Below are positions 17,773 through 25,134 of a stretch of 64,000 bases of DNA, piece after piece (position 1 is the first letter of the stretch; each line of letters opens with the position of its first letter). Under the pieces are notes generated by a model. It had not been told where the DNA came from. It saw only the letters and a list, made by a program, of their open reading frames with translations, and searched no databases. The position numbers and the translations under genes are program-made. Source of the stretch: Bdellovibrionales bacterium (lineage in GTDB: Bacteria; Bdellovibrionota; Bdellovibrionia; Bdellovibrionales; UBA1609); the NCBI GenBank assembly GCA_016714165.1, contig JADJNU010000001.1, positions 62,001 to 126,000 on the forward strand, given 5' to 3'.

Positions 17773-19468
17773 AAAATTTCTCTTTTTAGCAGGTCTCCTC
17801 TTGACCGGATGGACGGGGGGCCATGCAAGAGCTCTGACATGGAATGATGAAATAACTTCTCTCACCAATATTGAAAGCCACAATATGTTTTTTAATCAGG
17901 CTCAGGGTTTGCTGAGCCCTTTTCTAAGACTAGAGGGATGGGATTCGGGATCTGGTCCTGACATGACCCCACTAGATATGGGCGACGGATCTCTGGGGGC
18001 GTTTTCGATAGCGACTCTTTCATTATTTGGAACTGTTGTTGGTTCTACGGTGACGATCAACACGGATGCGGCGGGATTTTATCCACTCCAAGTAACTTCA
18101 TTTGATCTTCCGGCTGGGTATACACTGCGCGGAGTTGGATCCAATCCGCTCGATATTCGGAGTCAAACAGATATTGTTGTATCTGGGATCATTGATTGTT
18201 CCGGAGAAAGCGGAGAGGCCATCGGTTCAAATAATTTGGTGACATCGCAAGGTGGAACGGGTCATTGCGGAGGAGGGGCGGGCGGCAATGGCGGTTCGAC
18301 AACAGTTGATCCAACAGATGGAAGTGCGGGGGGAGCGAGTCCCACAGGGGGGCTTGGCGCGAGCGCGGTCAACGGAGCACCTGCTGCCACAAACATTGGC
18401 GCGACGGGGGGCGGAGGCGGAGGGGCCTATCGTCAGCTTGGTACCCCTGCAGAAGACGGCTATGATTCTGCAGAGACTATCTGGGTCGGAAGTGCTGGAG
18501 TTAATTTTCGCAGTGATTCATTTGGTGAGATTGGTGGAGGCTCAGGGGGAGGCGGTGGCAGCGCTTACAATGGAAGTGATGTGGCCAATCGCTCAAATGG
18601 AGGAGGCGGAGGATCTGGTGGAGGTGTTGTCTTGCTGAGGGCAGTTCGTGACATTACCGTCTCGGGCTCCGTTTTGGCGAGAGGTGGTGATGGAGGTGGT
18701 ACAACCGGGACACTTCGAGCTGGTGGTGGAGGTGGTGGAGGTGGTGGATCCATCGGGGTGTGGGCCGGAAGAAATCTGAGTTTTACGGGCGTCATTTCTG
18801 CGACAAGTGGAAATGGCGGGGCATCAGGCATTGATTCAGCTGATTTGCCAGTTGGAAATTTTCCGCGTCAAGGAGGCGGCGGAAACGGTTCTGAAGGACG
18901 AACTTGGATTACGGATAAAGATAAGTGCACGGCTGGGGATTGTCCTTCGACGGAAGTACCAACGACACTCCTAACTGATGAAGGTCGAGTTCTTTATCAG
19001 ACGGGAACCTTTACAATTTTGTCAAAGGTCATTGATCTCAGAAATTCGCAGCCTATTTTTACTTCGGCGACTGTTTCAGGTCATGTCGGGACGGGAAGCA
19101 CCATCGGAATTGAAATAGCCAGCGGCTCAACGGATGACTTCGATGCCACTGGTTTATGGATCAGCTCATCGTCTCTGGCAGGTCAAATAATGGGCAGATA
19201 TATCCGGATTAGACTCACGATTGACAATCAGGACACGACCACTGCGACTGTTGTTGATTCGATCGCTATCAATTATGAAGGGCGCTTGCAGGAGAATTTT
19301 AATCTCACCTCCACTTGTGGTGGGATAAACGCGAATACGGGACAGTCGCCTGGCATCTTGATGTGGATTCTTTTTATGGGCTTGCCAATGGTCCTTCTTC
19401 TGGGATGGAAGTTGTACTTGCAAGATCTACCATTCAAATCCAAATCGCAGCCCGGCAGATCCCCCTGA
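17750..19468 (+). CDS. Exported glycine-rich protein with C-terminal membrane anchor
   Basis: 572 aa. The start overlaps the response-regulator gene by 23 bases. A signal peptide (KKFLFLAGLLLTGWTGG) is followed by a beta-rich N-terminal part and, from about residue 150 to 380, a region dominated by Gly runs alternating with short hydrophobic strands (GVVLLRAVRDITVSG, GSIGVWAGRNLSFTG). A second beta-rich region follows. At the end, a Cys-Gly-Gly motif (about residue 523) precedes a hydrophobic helix (ILMWILFMGLPMVLLLGW) and a Lys/Arg tail. This layout is typical of C-terminal sorting signals. The Gly module resembles that of the lipoprotein at 3737-6502. Its 3' end overlaps the convergent FecR-domain gene by 42 bases. 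Confidence 0.75.
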   Translation: MKEKSVAKKFLFLAGLLLTGWTGGHARALTWNDEITSLTNIESHNMFFNQAQGLLSPFLRLEGWDSGSGPDMTPLDMGDGSLGAFSIATLSLFGTVVGSTVTINTDAAGFYPLQVTSFDLPAGYTLRGVGSNPLDIRSQTDIVVSGIIDCSGESGEAIGSNNLVTSQGGTGHCGGGAGGNGGSTTVDPTDGSAGGASPTGGLGASAVNGAPAATNIGATGGGGGGAYRQLGTPAEDGYDSAETIWVGSAGVNFRSDSFGEIGGGSGGGGGSAYNGSDVANRSNGGGGGSGGGVVLLRAVRDITVSGSVLARGGDGGGTTGTLRAGGGGGGGGGSIGVWAGRNLSFTGVISATSGNGGASGIDSADLPVGNFPRQGGGGNGSEGRTWITDKDKCTAGDCPSTEVPTTLLTDEGRVLYQTGTFTILSKVIDLRNSQPIFTSATVSGHVGTGSTIGIEIASGSTDDFDATGLWISSSSLAGQIMGRYIRIRLTIDNQDTTTATVVDSIAINYEGRLQENFNLTSTCGGINANTGQSPGILMWILFMGLPMVLLLGWKLYLQDLPFKSKSQPGRSP

Positions 19469-21940
19469 ATTGGTCTTCGATCCGGAGCCCCACTCGTAAA
19501 TAAGATTGAGCTCCATCCCCGTGAAAATCTTCATTCCCCAAGCAGGAATTGAGTAATCCAGACGATGCGTCCATTGAGACGAATTTATGATATTTCCCGT
19601 GGTGACCCAGAGGGAGGACTCAACAAGAATTCGAGGACTCATGAGTGTTGTGAAATACCCGATGGACCCTCCGTAGTTTAAAATGCTTTTCCAGGTGACG
19701 GTCTCGAGGTCAGTTCGTTCGAGAATTCCATCTTGCTGAAAGGAGGGACCAAATCCCCAATTTTTGTGGGGATAAAAGTAAAGAACACGCAGGAGACCGG
19801 TCGAAGTCTTGAGGTCTTGTTGGAGTGGAAGCTGGCTTTTTTCCTTGGGTTGCCAATCAAAGGATCTGAGTCGAAGGTGAAAAAGGGTACGCCCCTTTTC
19901 TCTGAGGGGAATATTGATGGCGAGATCGGTTGTCACTTTCGACCATCCCTGCAAATGCCCTTTAATTTGATTTTCGCCAATTGGTCTTAAATCAACATAT
20001 TCAGGAACGAAAGCAAATTGAAGGGAGTACTCTCTCTCGTTCTGACTTGGCTGTTTAACGACTTCCGCGATTTCTGGCTGGATTGTCTGCGGAGTGGGAG
20101 ATTCCTTTTGCGTGCCTAGGGAGGAATTTTCCTCTTTTGGGGGAGAAAATTTTGTTTTGAGTTCCTCACGACTTGCTTTTTTGGTTCCCTCTGGCACAGC
20201 AGGCTGACCATTTCCAGATGGCGCAATTCTGGTTTCGAATTCCTTTCTGAGATCAATCTCAGCCGCATTGCTAAAGAGGCCCATTCTTCCATTGTTTTGG
20301 CCTGCAGCCACGCGCCAATAATAGACTTGTTTAGAAAATGAATCCCAAGTGAACGATTCCTTCATAACTTTTTGAATAACAACTGGAATTTGGAAAGTGG
20401 GGTCTAGCGAAATTTCAATGATATAGAAGTCGGCACCGGGAACGGGCAGCCAATTAAAAACAGGCGCATGACTTTTCTTTTCTGATTTTGCTGTATTGAG
20501 TTCAGCGGCATCAAGTTCTGGAATTAGAACGAGAGAGAGTTTCTTGGCAAAGTTAAGGGTTCTATTCACGAGATAAGAAAACAGGTGGCCGTTTTTTGTT
20601 TTTTCTTTGAATGAACCCTTAGCTCCCTTTTTAGGCTCAATCTTATTCTCCGAATCTTCTTCGAATTTCGTTTTCCTCTTTTTCTCTGAATCCATTTTCA
20701 AATCGAAGCTCGCTGGCTCTCGCGAAGATGGGCCGATCAGTGTTGGTGCAGCCAAAGGATCAAGGGTTGAATAGAAAAGTTGATTGTAAGAAGGAGCAAT
20801 GAGAAATCCCTCATTGTCTTCACCCACAATGCGCCAATAGAGAGGTCCCTTCTCTTTTGATTGAAATTGAACTTGAGTCGAAGTTACAACCTCTTCATCA
20901 ACTAGGACTGCGAAGTCAGGGGCTAATGAAGTCTGGAGATGATAGCGCACCGCTTGACTTGAGGGAGACCACGAAAAGATGTCTCCCACACCAAATCGGA
21001 TTCGGTCGCGAGGAAGGGGTGATAGGTAATTAATTCTTTTGCTTGGCCAGACACTCACGGGGAGTGAGGATGAGATTTGATCCCCTCGAGCGAGACTGAG
21101 GAAAAATGTACCGTTTCTGAAGGGTAGGTTAATTTCTGATTGATCAACCCCCAAACTGATGGAGGATTCCTCTCCTTCTTGACTCACTATTCGAATTGAG
21201 TCGGCCTTTCCTATCCACTTGAAATGTAAAAATACCGGAGACTTGTGAGTGTAGACACGATAGAGTTCCTTTTCAACTTCCCAGGCGAGTTCATCAGTGA
21301 TTGATTGGCGGTCTCTGATTTTTCCATTATCAATAAGGACCCTTTGACCAGCATCGAGCGAGCCAGCGGTAGGTTCATCTTGCCGATCTTCGGTGCCATT
21401 TGATTTCGGATTGATCTTGACATGTCCAGATGCAACTTCGACCTCTATTTTTTCGTCTCCCACACTGCGAAGATTTATATCAGACCCTGCACCGGCCTCA
21501 ATGACGAGTTCTCCTGCCTGAAAGTCAATCTTTTGGTCCTTCGTTCGAGATCTCATCGTTCCGCGCGCAAATTTCAGCCGAAGGTGTTCGTCCCTTCCCG
21601 CTTCAATAGGTTCTAAGACGACAAGCGTGTTTTCGTGGAGTTGAAGTTGGATATCCTCATTTAGTTCAATTTTGGCGGAGCTGTTAGAGAGAGTCAGAAG
21701 TGAATCAAAGGAATAGAGCTGATCCTTTGGGACAGATTCCTCCCAAATTAAAGATCCTCTCGTTTTGCGTCTCACGTTTTGATTGATTTGCAGAATAGAT
21801 CCGATTTTCTGTTGATTGATTGAGAGAGAATTCAGATGCAAGGGATCAAGCGGTATAATTCCAAGATCTCCGAGCAACAAAGCAACCTCAATGATTAAGA
21901 GAGTGGTTGCTCCTGACAATAGATATCGATCCATATTCAT
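19427..21940 (-). CDS. FecR-domain protein with C-terminal outer-membrane beta-barrel
   Basis: 837 aa. An N-terminal hydrophobic segment (about residues 6-26) is followed by a FecR-like domain (about 40-215), with LYSFDSLLTLSNSSAKIEL and later GSLDAGQRVLIDNG. FecR domains otherwise sense signals in the periplasm, but many are structural. Two or three FN3-like or carbohydrate-binding-like modules follow (FSWSPSSQAVRYHLQTS; FNWLPVPGADFYIIEIS), separated by a Lys/Glu-rich linker. The last 200 residues alternate like a beta-barrel and end FGFEW, a terminal aromatic signature of outer-membrane proteins. It faces the glycine-rich exported gene and may form part of its display or assembly, though only proximity supports that. 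Confidence 0.7.
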   Translation of the reverse strand: MNMDRYLLSGATTLLIIEVALLLGDLGIIPLDPLHLNSLSINQQKIGSILQINQNVRRKTRGSLIWEESVPKDQLYSFDSLLTLSNSSAKIELNEDIQLQLHENTLVVLEPIEAGRDEHLRLKFARGTMRSRTKDQKIDFQAGELVIEAGAGSDINLRSVGDEKIEVEVASGHVKINPKSNGTEDRQDEPTAGSLDAGQRVLIDNGKIRDRQSITDELAWEVEKELYRVYTHKSPVFLHFKWIGKADSIRIVSQEGEESSISLGVDQSEINLPFRNGTFFLSLARGDQISSSLPVSVWPSKRINYLSPLPRDRIRFGVGDIFSWSPSSQAVRYHLQTSLAPDFAVLVDEEVVTSTQVQFQSKEKGPLYWRIVGEDNEGFLIAPSYNQLFYSTLDPLAAPTLIGPSSREPASFDLKMDSEKKRKTKFEEDSENKIEPKKGAKGSFKEKTKNGHLFSYLVNRTLNFAKKLSLVLIPELDAAELNTAKSEKKSHAPVFNWLPVPGADFYIIEISLDPTFQIPVVIQKVMKESFTWDSFSKQVYYWRVAAGQNNGRMGLFSNAAEIDLRKEFETRIAPSGNGQPAVPEGTKKASREELKTKFSPPKEENSSLGTQKESPTPQTIQPEIAEVVKQPSQNEREYSLQFAFVPEYVDLRPIGENQIKGHLQGWSKVTTDLAINIPLREKGRTLFHLRLRSFDWQPKEKSQLPLQQDLKTSTGLLRVLYFYPHKNWGFGPSFQQDGILERTDLETVTWKSILNYGGSIGYFTTLMSPRILVESSLWVTTGNIINSSQWTHRLDYSIPAWGMKIFTGMELNLIYEWGSGSKTNSGGSAGLRFGFEW

Positions 21941-22077
21941 GTATCTATTCGGAATATTTTCACTTCTACCTGATTGGCAGAGGCAACAAAAGGAAGATTT
22001 TCTTTGGGAGGCTGGACCTTAGTCGCAAAAAGAGGATGCATGGGTTTAAGAGATAATTTTTTCGGTACAATGTAAAA

Positions 22078-23004
22078 GTGAAAAATGACAGTTCAAGGGT
22101 CCATAAAATTTTAATCGTCGAGGATGATGCAACAGTTCTTGATGTGACAAGTGAGGCCTTGGTCCAAGCCGGATTTTTGACCGAGCGGGCATCGTCCGGA
22201 GAGGCGGCCGTTGCAAAGATTGAGGAGTTTAAGCCTGATTTGATTCTGTCTGACCATGATATGCCGCAGATGACCGGTCTTGATTTGCTTAAGACACTTC
22301 GCGCCAATAAGAACTATGTGAGTGTCATTTTCATTTCGGGTCGCTCGGAACTCAGGACAATTTGTCAGGCTCTGGAGTTTGGAGCCGACGATTATCTTCG
22401 GAAGCCTTTTAGATTTGAAGAGCTCATCGCTCGCGTAAGGGGATGTCTGCGAACCAAAGAGGTTCATGAACAACTTCAGATGGCCAATGAAAGATTGCTT
22501 GAAATGGTGGATCGGGACTTCTTGACCGGTCTCTATAACATGCGCACGATGTATGAAAAAATTGACTTTGAGCTAAAAAGGGCTCGTCGGTATGATCGGC
22601 AAATTGGCGTCGTCATGATCGATATGGATTATTTTAAGACCGTAAATGATCAAAATGATCATTTGTTTGGCAGCTACGTGCTGGCCGAGATGGGTAAGAT
22701 ACTTCAAGTAACGGTAAGAGAAAGTGATTATGCCGCTCGCTACGGGGGAGATGAGTTTCTTATTGTCTTAACCGAAGTTGACCAAAATGGGGCCGGAATT
22801 TTCTGTGAGCGACTCAGAACGCAGATTGAAAATCACACATTTCGAAATGAAAACTCCAGTATAAACTTGACTATTTCCCTCGGCTACGTCGTTAGCCAAG
22901 GTGAAAATGAAGTTGATGCCAGAACAATGGTTCGTAAGGCCGATCATGCGCTCTACGAGGCCAAGAGACTTGGTCGAAATCGAGCATTTTTTGGGTCCTT
23001 ATAG
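22078..23004 (+). CDS. Response-regulator diguanylate cyclase (PleD-like REC-GGDEF)
   Basis: 308 aa from a GTG at 22078, the first usable start after an in-frame stop. A receiver domain spans about residues 8-122 (VEDDAT, LILSDHDMPQMTG, FISGR, LRKPF). A GGDEF domain spans about 150-308 with an intact active site RYGGDEF and an inhibitory RxxD site (RESD) exactly five residues before it. It should therefore make c-di-GMP when phosphorylated and be product-inhibited. The PilZ protein at 28539-29207 is a possible local effector. A hairpin terminator follows directly. Confidence 0.95.
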   Translation: MKNDSSRVHKILIVEDDATVLDVTSEALVQAGFLTERASSGEAAVAKIEEFKPDLILSDHDMPQMTGLDLLKTLRANKNYVSVIFISGRSELRTICQALEFGADDYLRKPFRFEELIARVRGCLRTKEVHEQLQMANERLLEMVDRDFLTGLYNMRTMYEKIDFELKRARRYDRQIGVVMIDMDYFKTVNDQNDHLFGSYVLAEMGKILQVTVRESDYAARYGGDEFLIVLTEVDQNGAGIFCERLRTQIENHTFRNENSSINLTISLGYVVSQGENEVDARTMVRKADHALYEAKRLGRNRAFFGSL

Positions 23005-23014
23005 GGATTATGTG

Positions 23015-23039
23015 AGCAGATAGATCTGCTATTTTTTTT
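23015..23039 (+). terminator. Rho-independent terminator of the diguanylate cyclase gene
   Basis: AGCAGA-TAGA-TCTGCT (23015-23030) is followed by ATTTTTTTT. It starts ten bases after the cyclase stop and overlaps the last codon of the convergent gene. Confidence 0.8.
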
Positions 23040-23643
23040 GCACCTGCGCTTCTTCTTCGGAAGAGGCACCTTCCCACCACTTCTTCCACTCGACAATTGC
23101 TCTATCGATCTTTTCCTGAGAATCCTGTGGATCGATCTGCGGTCCCTCTTTGTAGCGAATGCGAAGGACTGATGTCATTCTCTGTAGAAGGCTGGCATCT
23201 TGAGTTTTTTCGAGGGCTTTTACCAAAACACCGAAGTTCTCGATTGAGGGCTTTTGGCGAATAGCTTGAACGATTTCTTCTTTAAGTTTGGGATCTTCGC
23301 CCGCGTTGGTTAGCACGGAATGATATATATGCTTGATCGCGGGAGACCAGGCAGATCCGAGTTCATGAACGGCATTCACTCTGCTGTCGGGAGCTTGAGT
23401 GTTGTCTTTTATGATAGCGAGATTTCTCGCGTGTCGATCTCGCCATAAATCCGTTGACATATCCATCAGAAAAGAGAAGGAGGAAGATGCAAGCAGCCAA
23501 TTCAGCTCTGGCCTTTTGATTGCCCACAAATTGTCATTTAGTCTGAAAAACTGATAAATCTTGTCATCAGTCCTTAACGTAAATTGATTGGTTCCCTTTG
23601 TTGCGAGAAGACTCACTCGGCCTGAAATGTCGTATTTTATCAA
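23029..23643 (-). CDS. Unknown protein, downstream part of a frameshifted gene
   Basis: 204 aa if started at a TTG (23643) that has no ribosome site. It overlaps the 3' part of the 23567-24184 ORF by 77 bases in another frame. Deleting one base of the T4 run at 23635-23638 (A4 on the coding strand) joins the two as ...LESLDKYDISGRVSLL. The C-terminal half is helical with HEAT-like spacing and ends in a Lys/Glu/Gln-rich tail. I recognise no family. The fused protein would be exported and about 380 aa. Confidence 0.5.
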   Translation of the reverse strand: MIKYDISGRVSLLATKGTNQFTLRTDDKIYQFFRLNDNLWAIKRPELNWLLASSSFSFLMDMSTDLWRDRHARNLAIIKDNTQAPDSRVNAVHELGSAWSPAIKHIYHSVLTNAGEDPKLKEEIVQAIRQKPSIENFGVLVKALEKTQDASLLQRMTSVLRIRYKEGPQIDPQDSQEKIDRAIVEWKKWWEGASSEEEAQVQKK

Positions 23644-24184
23644 GCGATTCCAAAAGTTGATTAAAAATAACCCACTCAGTAAAAAATGCGGAATCTTTGT
23701 TTATCCAATCAGAGCCTTGCTTTTCGAATTCTGCAAACAGGGCGCCGTCCTTTTCGATTTTCAGGTTTGAACCTATCTTTATATGTCCTTGATTTGGACC
23801 TGTGAACCAAGATCGATGAAGTGGCAAATAATAGATCCCATCTCCATCCATATCACCGCACTTTTTTCCTTCAGCAACTTGTTTGAGGGACAAATAAAAC
23901 TGACGTTTAATTTTCTGATTACCACGCTGTGCCTCCGCGACCAAATCTGGCTGACCCAAATTTTTGGGACACTGTCCCTCAATTTTTGCATCAAAGAAGG
24001 GAAAGAATTTGGTCAGTTGTTCTAAGGTCACCACGGACTTTCCAATAAAGTATTTTCTTTCCCTTCGATTGATTGAAAATGTATCGTATCGAGAGCGGAA
24101 AGACCATTGATCCATTGCGTCTGCAAATGTAGTCGAGGACCAAAATAGCAAATTAAAAATGAGAAAAATTTTCGACAATTTCAT
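23567..24184 (-). CDS. Exported protein of unknown function, upstream part of a frameshifted gene
   Basis: ATG 24184 is chosen because GGGGAGG lies seven bases upstream. The signal peptide (MKLSKIFLIFNLLFWSSTTFADA) is followed by a domain of about 160 residues with two Cys (GQCPKNLG, KKCGDMDGDG) and a DxDGDG loop that could bind calcium. The frame then runs out of homology-like sequence at about residue 185 (after LLESL) and ends in low-quality codons. The reading frame of the next ORF appears to take over there. Confidence 0.6.
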   Translation of the reverse strand: MKLSKIFLIFNLLFWSSTTFADAMDQWSFRSRYDTFSINRRERKYFIGKSVVTLEQLTKFFPFFDAKIEGQCPKNLGQPDLVAEAQRGNQKIKRQFYLSLKQVAEGKKCGDMDGDGIYYLPLHRSWFTGPNQGHIKIGSNLKIEKDGALFAEFEKQGSDWINKDSAFFTEWVIFNQLLESLDKIRHFRPSESSRNKGNQSIYVKD

Positions 24185-24248
24185 CAATAGACCTCCCCTT
24201 TGCCCTTTTCGCCATGCCATTATTTCATGAATTCGATTTTCATTGCAA

Positions 24249-24923
24249 TCATTTCACCTCAACCATTGAATGCTTCAGTCGAGAAAAAATCTCGACAAGT
24301 TGGGATGAAATTCGATTGCGCTCTGAAGGGTCTTTGAGACTGCGACCAAAGCTTTTTTCATTGATGTGGTCCAACCTCAGTTGACTGGAGAGGCATCCAA
24401 AAAACAGGCTCGCGAGAATATAAGGGTCAAAGGATGAGCTCACAAAGCCCTTTGATTGGGAATCCTTAAAATAATGGACGATCGTTTCGATGAGATTGAG
24501 GAAATTTTCCCTAAATACTTTTTCGGCCGGAGAGTGAAGCCGATCGTACTCGCGAATAATGATAAGGCCGATATCACGATCCTCTAAAAAAAGTTTGAAA
24601 AGGCTCTCCGCGAATAGTTTGAGGCGTAGGCGATAGTCTTGGAAATTAGCGGGAGACGCGAGGAGGTCGCGAGTGAATTGCAGGCGTGTGGAGCCAATTT
24701 CCTGCAAACAGGCTCGATAGAGTCCGGCCTTTCCCTTGAAATAATAGCTAATCATACTGGAATTCATTTTCGCTTCTTTTGCTATATCACGTATGGAAGT
24801 TCCGTTGAGACCGCGGCGTGCAAAAAGTCGCTTTGCGGCCGTGATCAGAGTCCTTTTGGAGTCTAGGTCCAGACCGTCCTTTGGTCGAGACTTAATACGT
24901 TTCCCTGCTTGTTTTTGGGCCAA
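24249..24923 (-). CDS. TetR-family transcriptional repressor, probably of the divergent acyl-CoA dehydrogenase
   Basis: 224 aa from a TTG at 24923 with AAGGGG six bases upstream. The N-terminal helix-turn-helix is typical of TetR: AAKRLFARRGLNGTSIRDIAKEA then SSMISYYFKGKAGLY. The C-terminal part is helical and resembles the CerR-like ligand-binding domain. The gene is divergent from a FadE-type acyl-CoA dehydrogenase, and an 18-bp perfect palindrome lies between them. This suggests regulation of fatty-acid oxidation by acyl-CoA, as for PsrA/FadR-type TetR proteins, which is an inference from position. Confidence 0.9.
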   Translation of the reverse strand: MAQKQAGKRIKSRPKDGLDLDSKRTLITAAKRLFARRGLNGTSIRDIAKEAKMNSSMISYYFKGKAGLYRACLQEIGSTRLQFTRDLLASPANFQDYRLRLKLFAESLFKLFLEDRDIGLIIIREYDRLHSPAEKVFRENFLNLIETIVHYFKDSQSKGFVSSSFDPYILASLFFGCLSSQLRLDHINEKSFGRSLKDPSERNRISSQLVEIFSRLKHSMVEVK

Positions 24924-25009
24924 AAAATCCCCTTTTTCGAGTCAATACTGGACTTTGATTGGTGTTACAAAACGACTAAGAATCGAGTATTAATCAAAAG
25001 ACTGAAAAG

Positions 25010-25027
25010 TTCAATCAATTGATTGAA
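25010..25027. promoter_or_regulatory. 18-bp perfect palindrome, candidate TetR operator
   Basis: TTCAATCAATTGATTGAA is its own reverse complement. It lies midway in the 211-base divergent region between the TetR gene and the acyl-CoA dehydrogenase. It overlaps a possible -35 (TTGAAT, 25023-25028) that is followed after 17 bases by a weak -10 (TAAAAC, 25046-25051) reading towards the dehydrogenase. Binding there would block that promoter. Confidence 0.6.
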
Positions 25028-25134
25028 TTCAAAAAGGTATTGAACTAAAACCTAATTAAACCAGCGAAGTGAGTTTCTCTTTCTTTTGGGAATGAGTTTT
25101 GTGGGCGCTAGACTTAATTGAGCAGGAGGCAATT

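Noticed and set aside
18252..18831. ORFs of 128 and 88 aa over the second glycine-rich gene
   Set aside because: They arise from the Gly codons of the 572-aa protein in other frames and show Pro-run artefacts.
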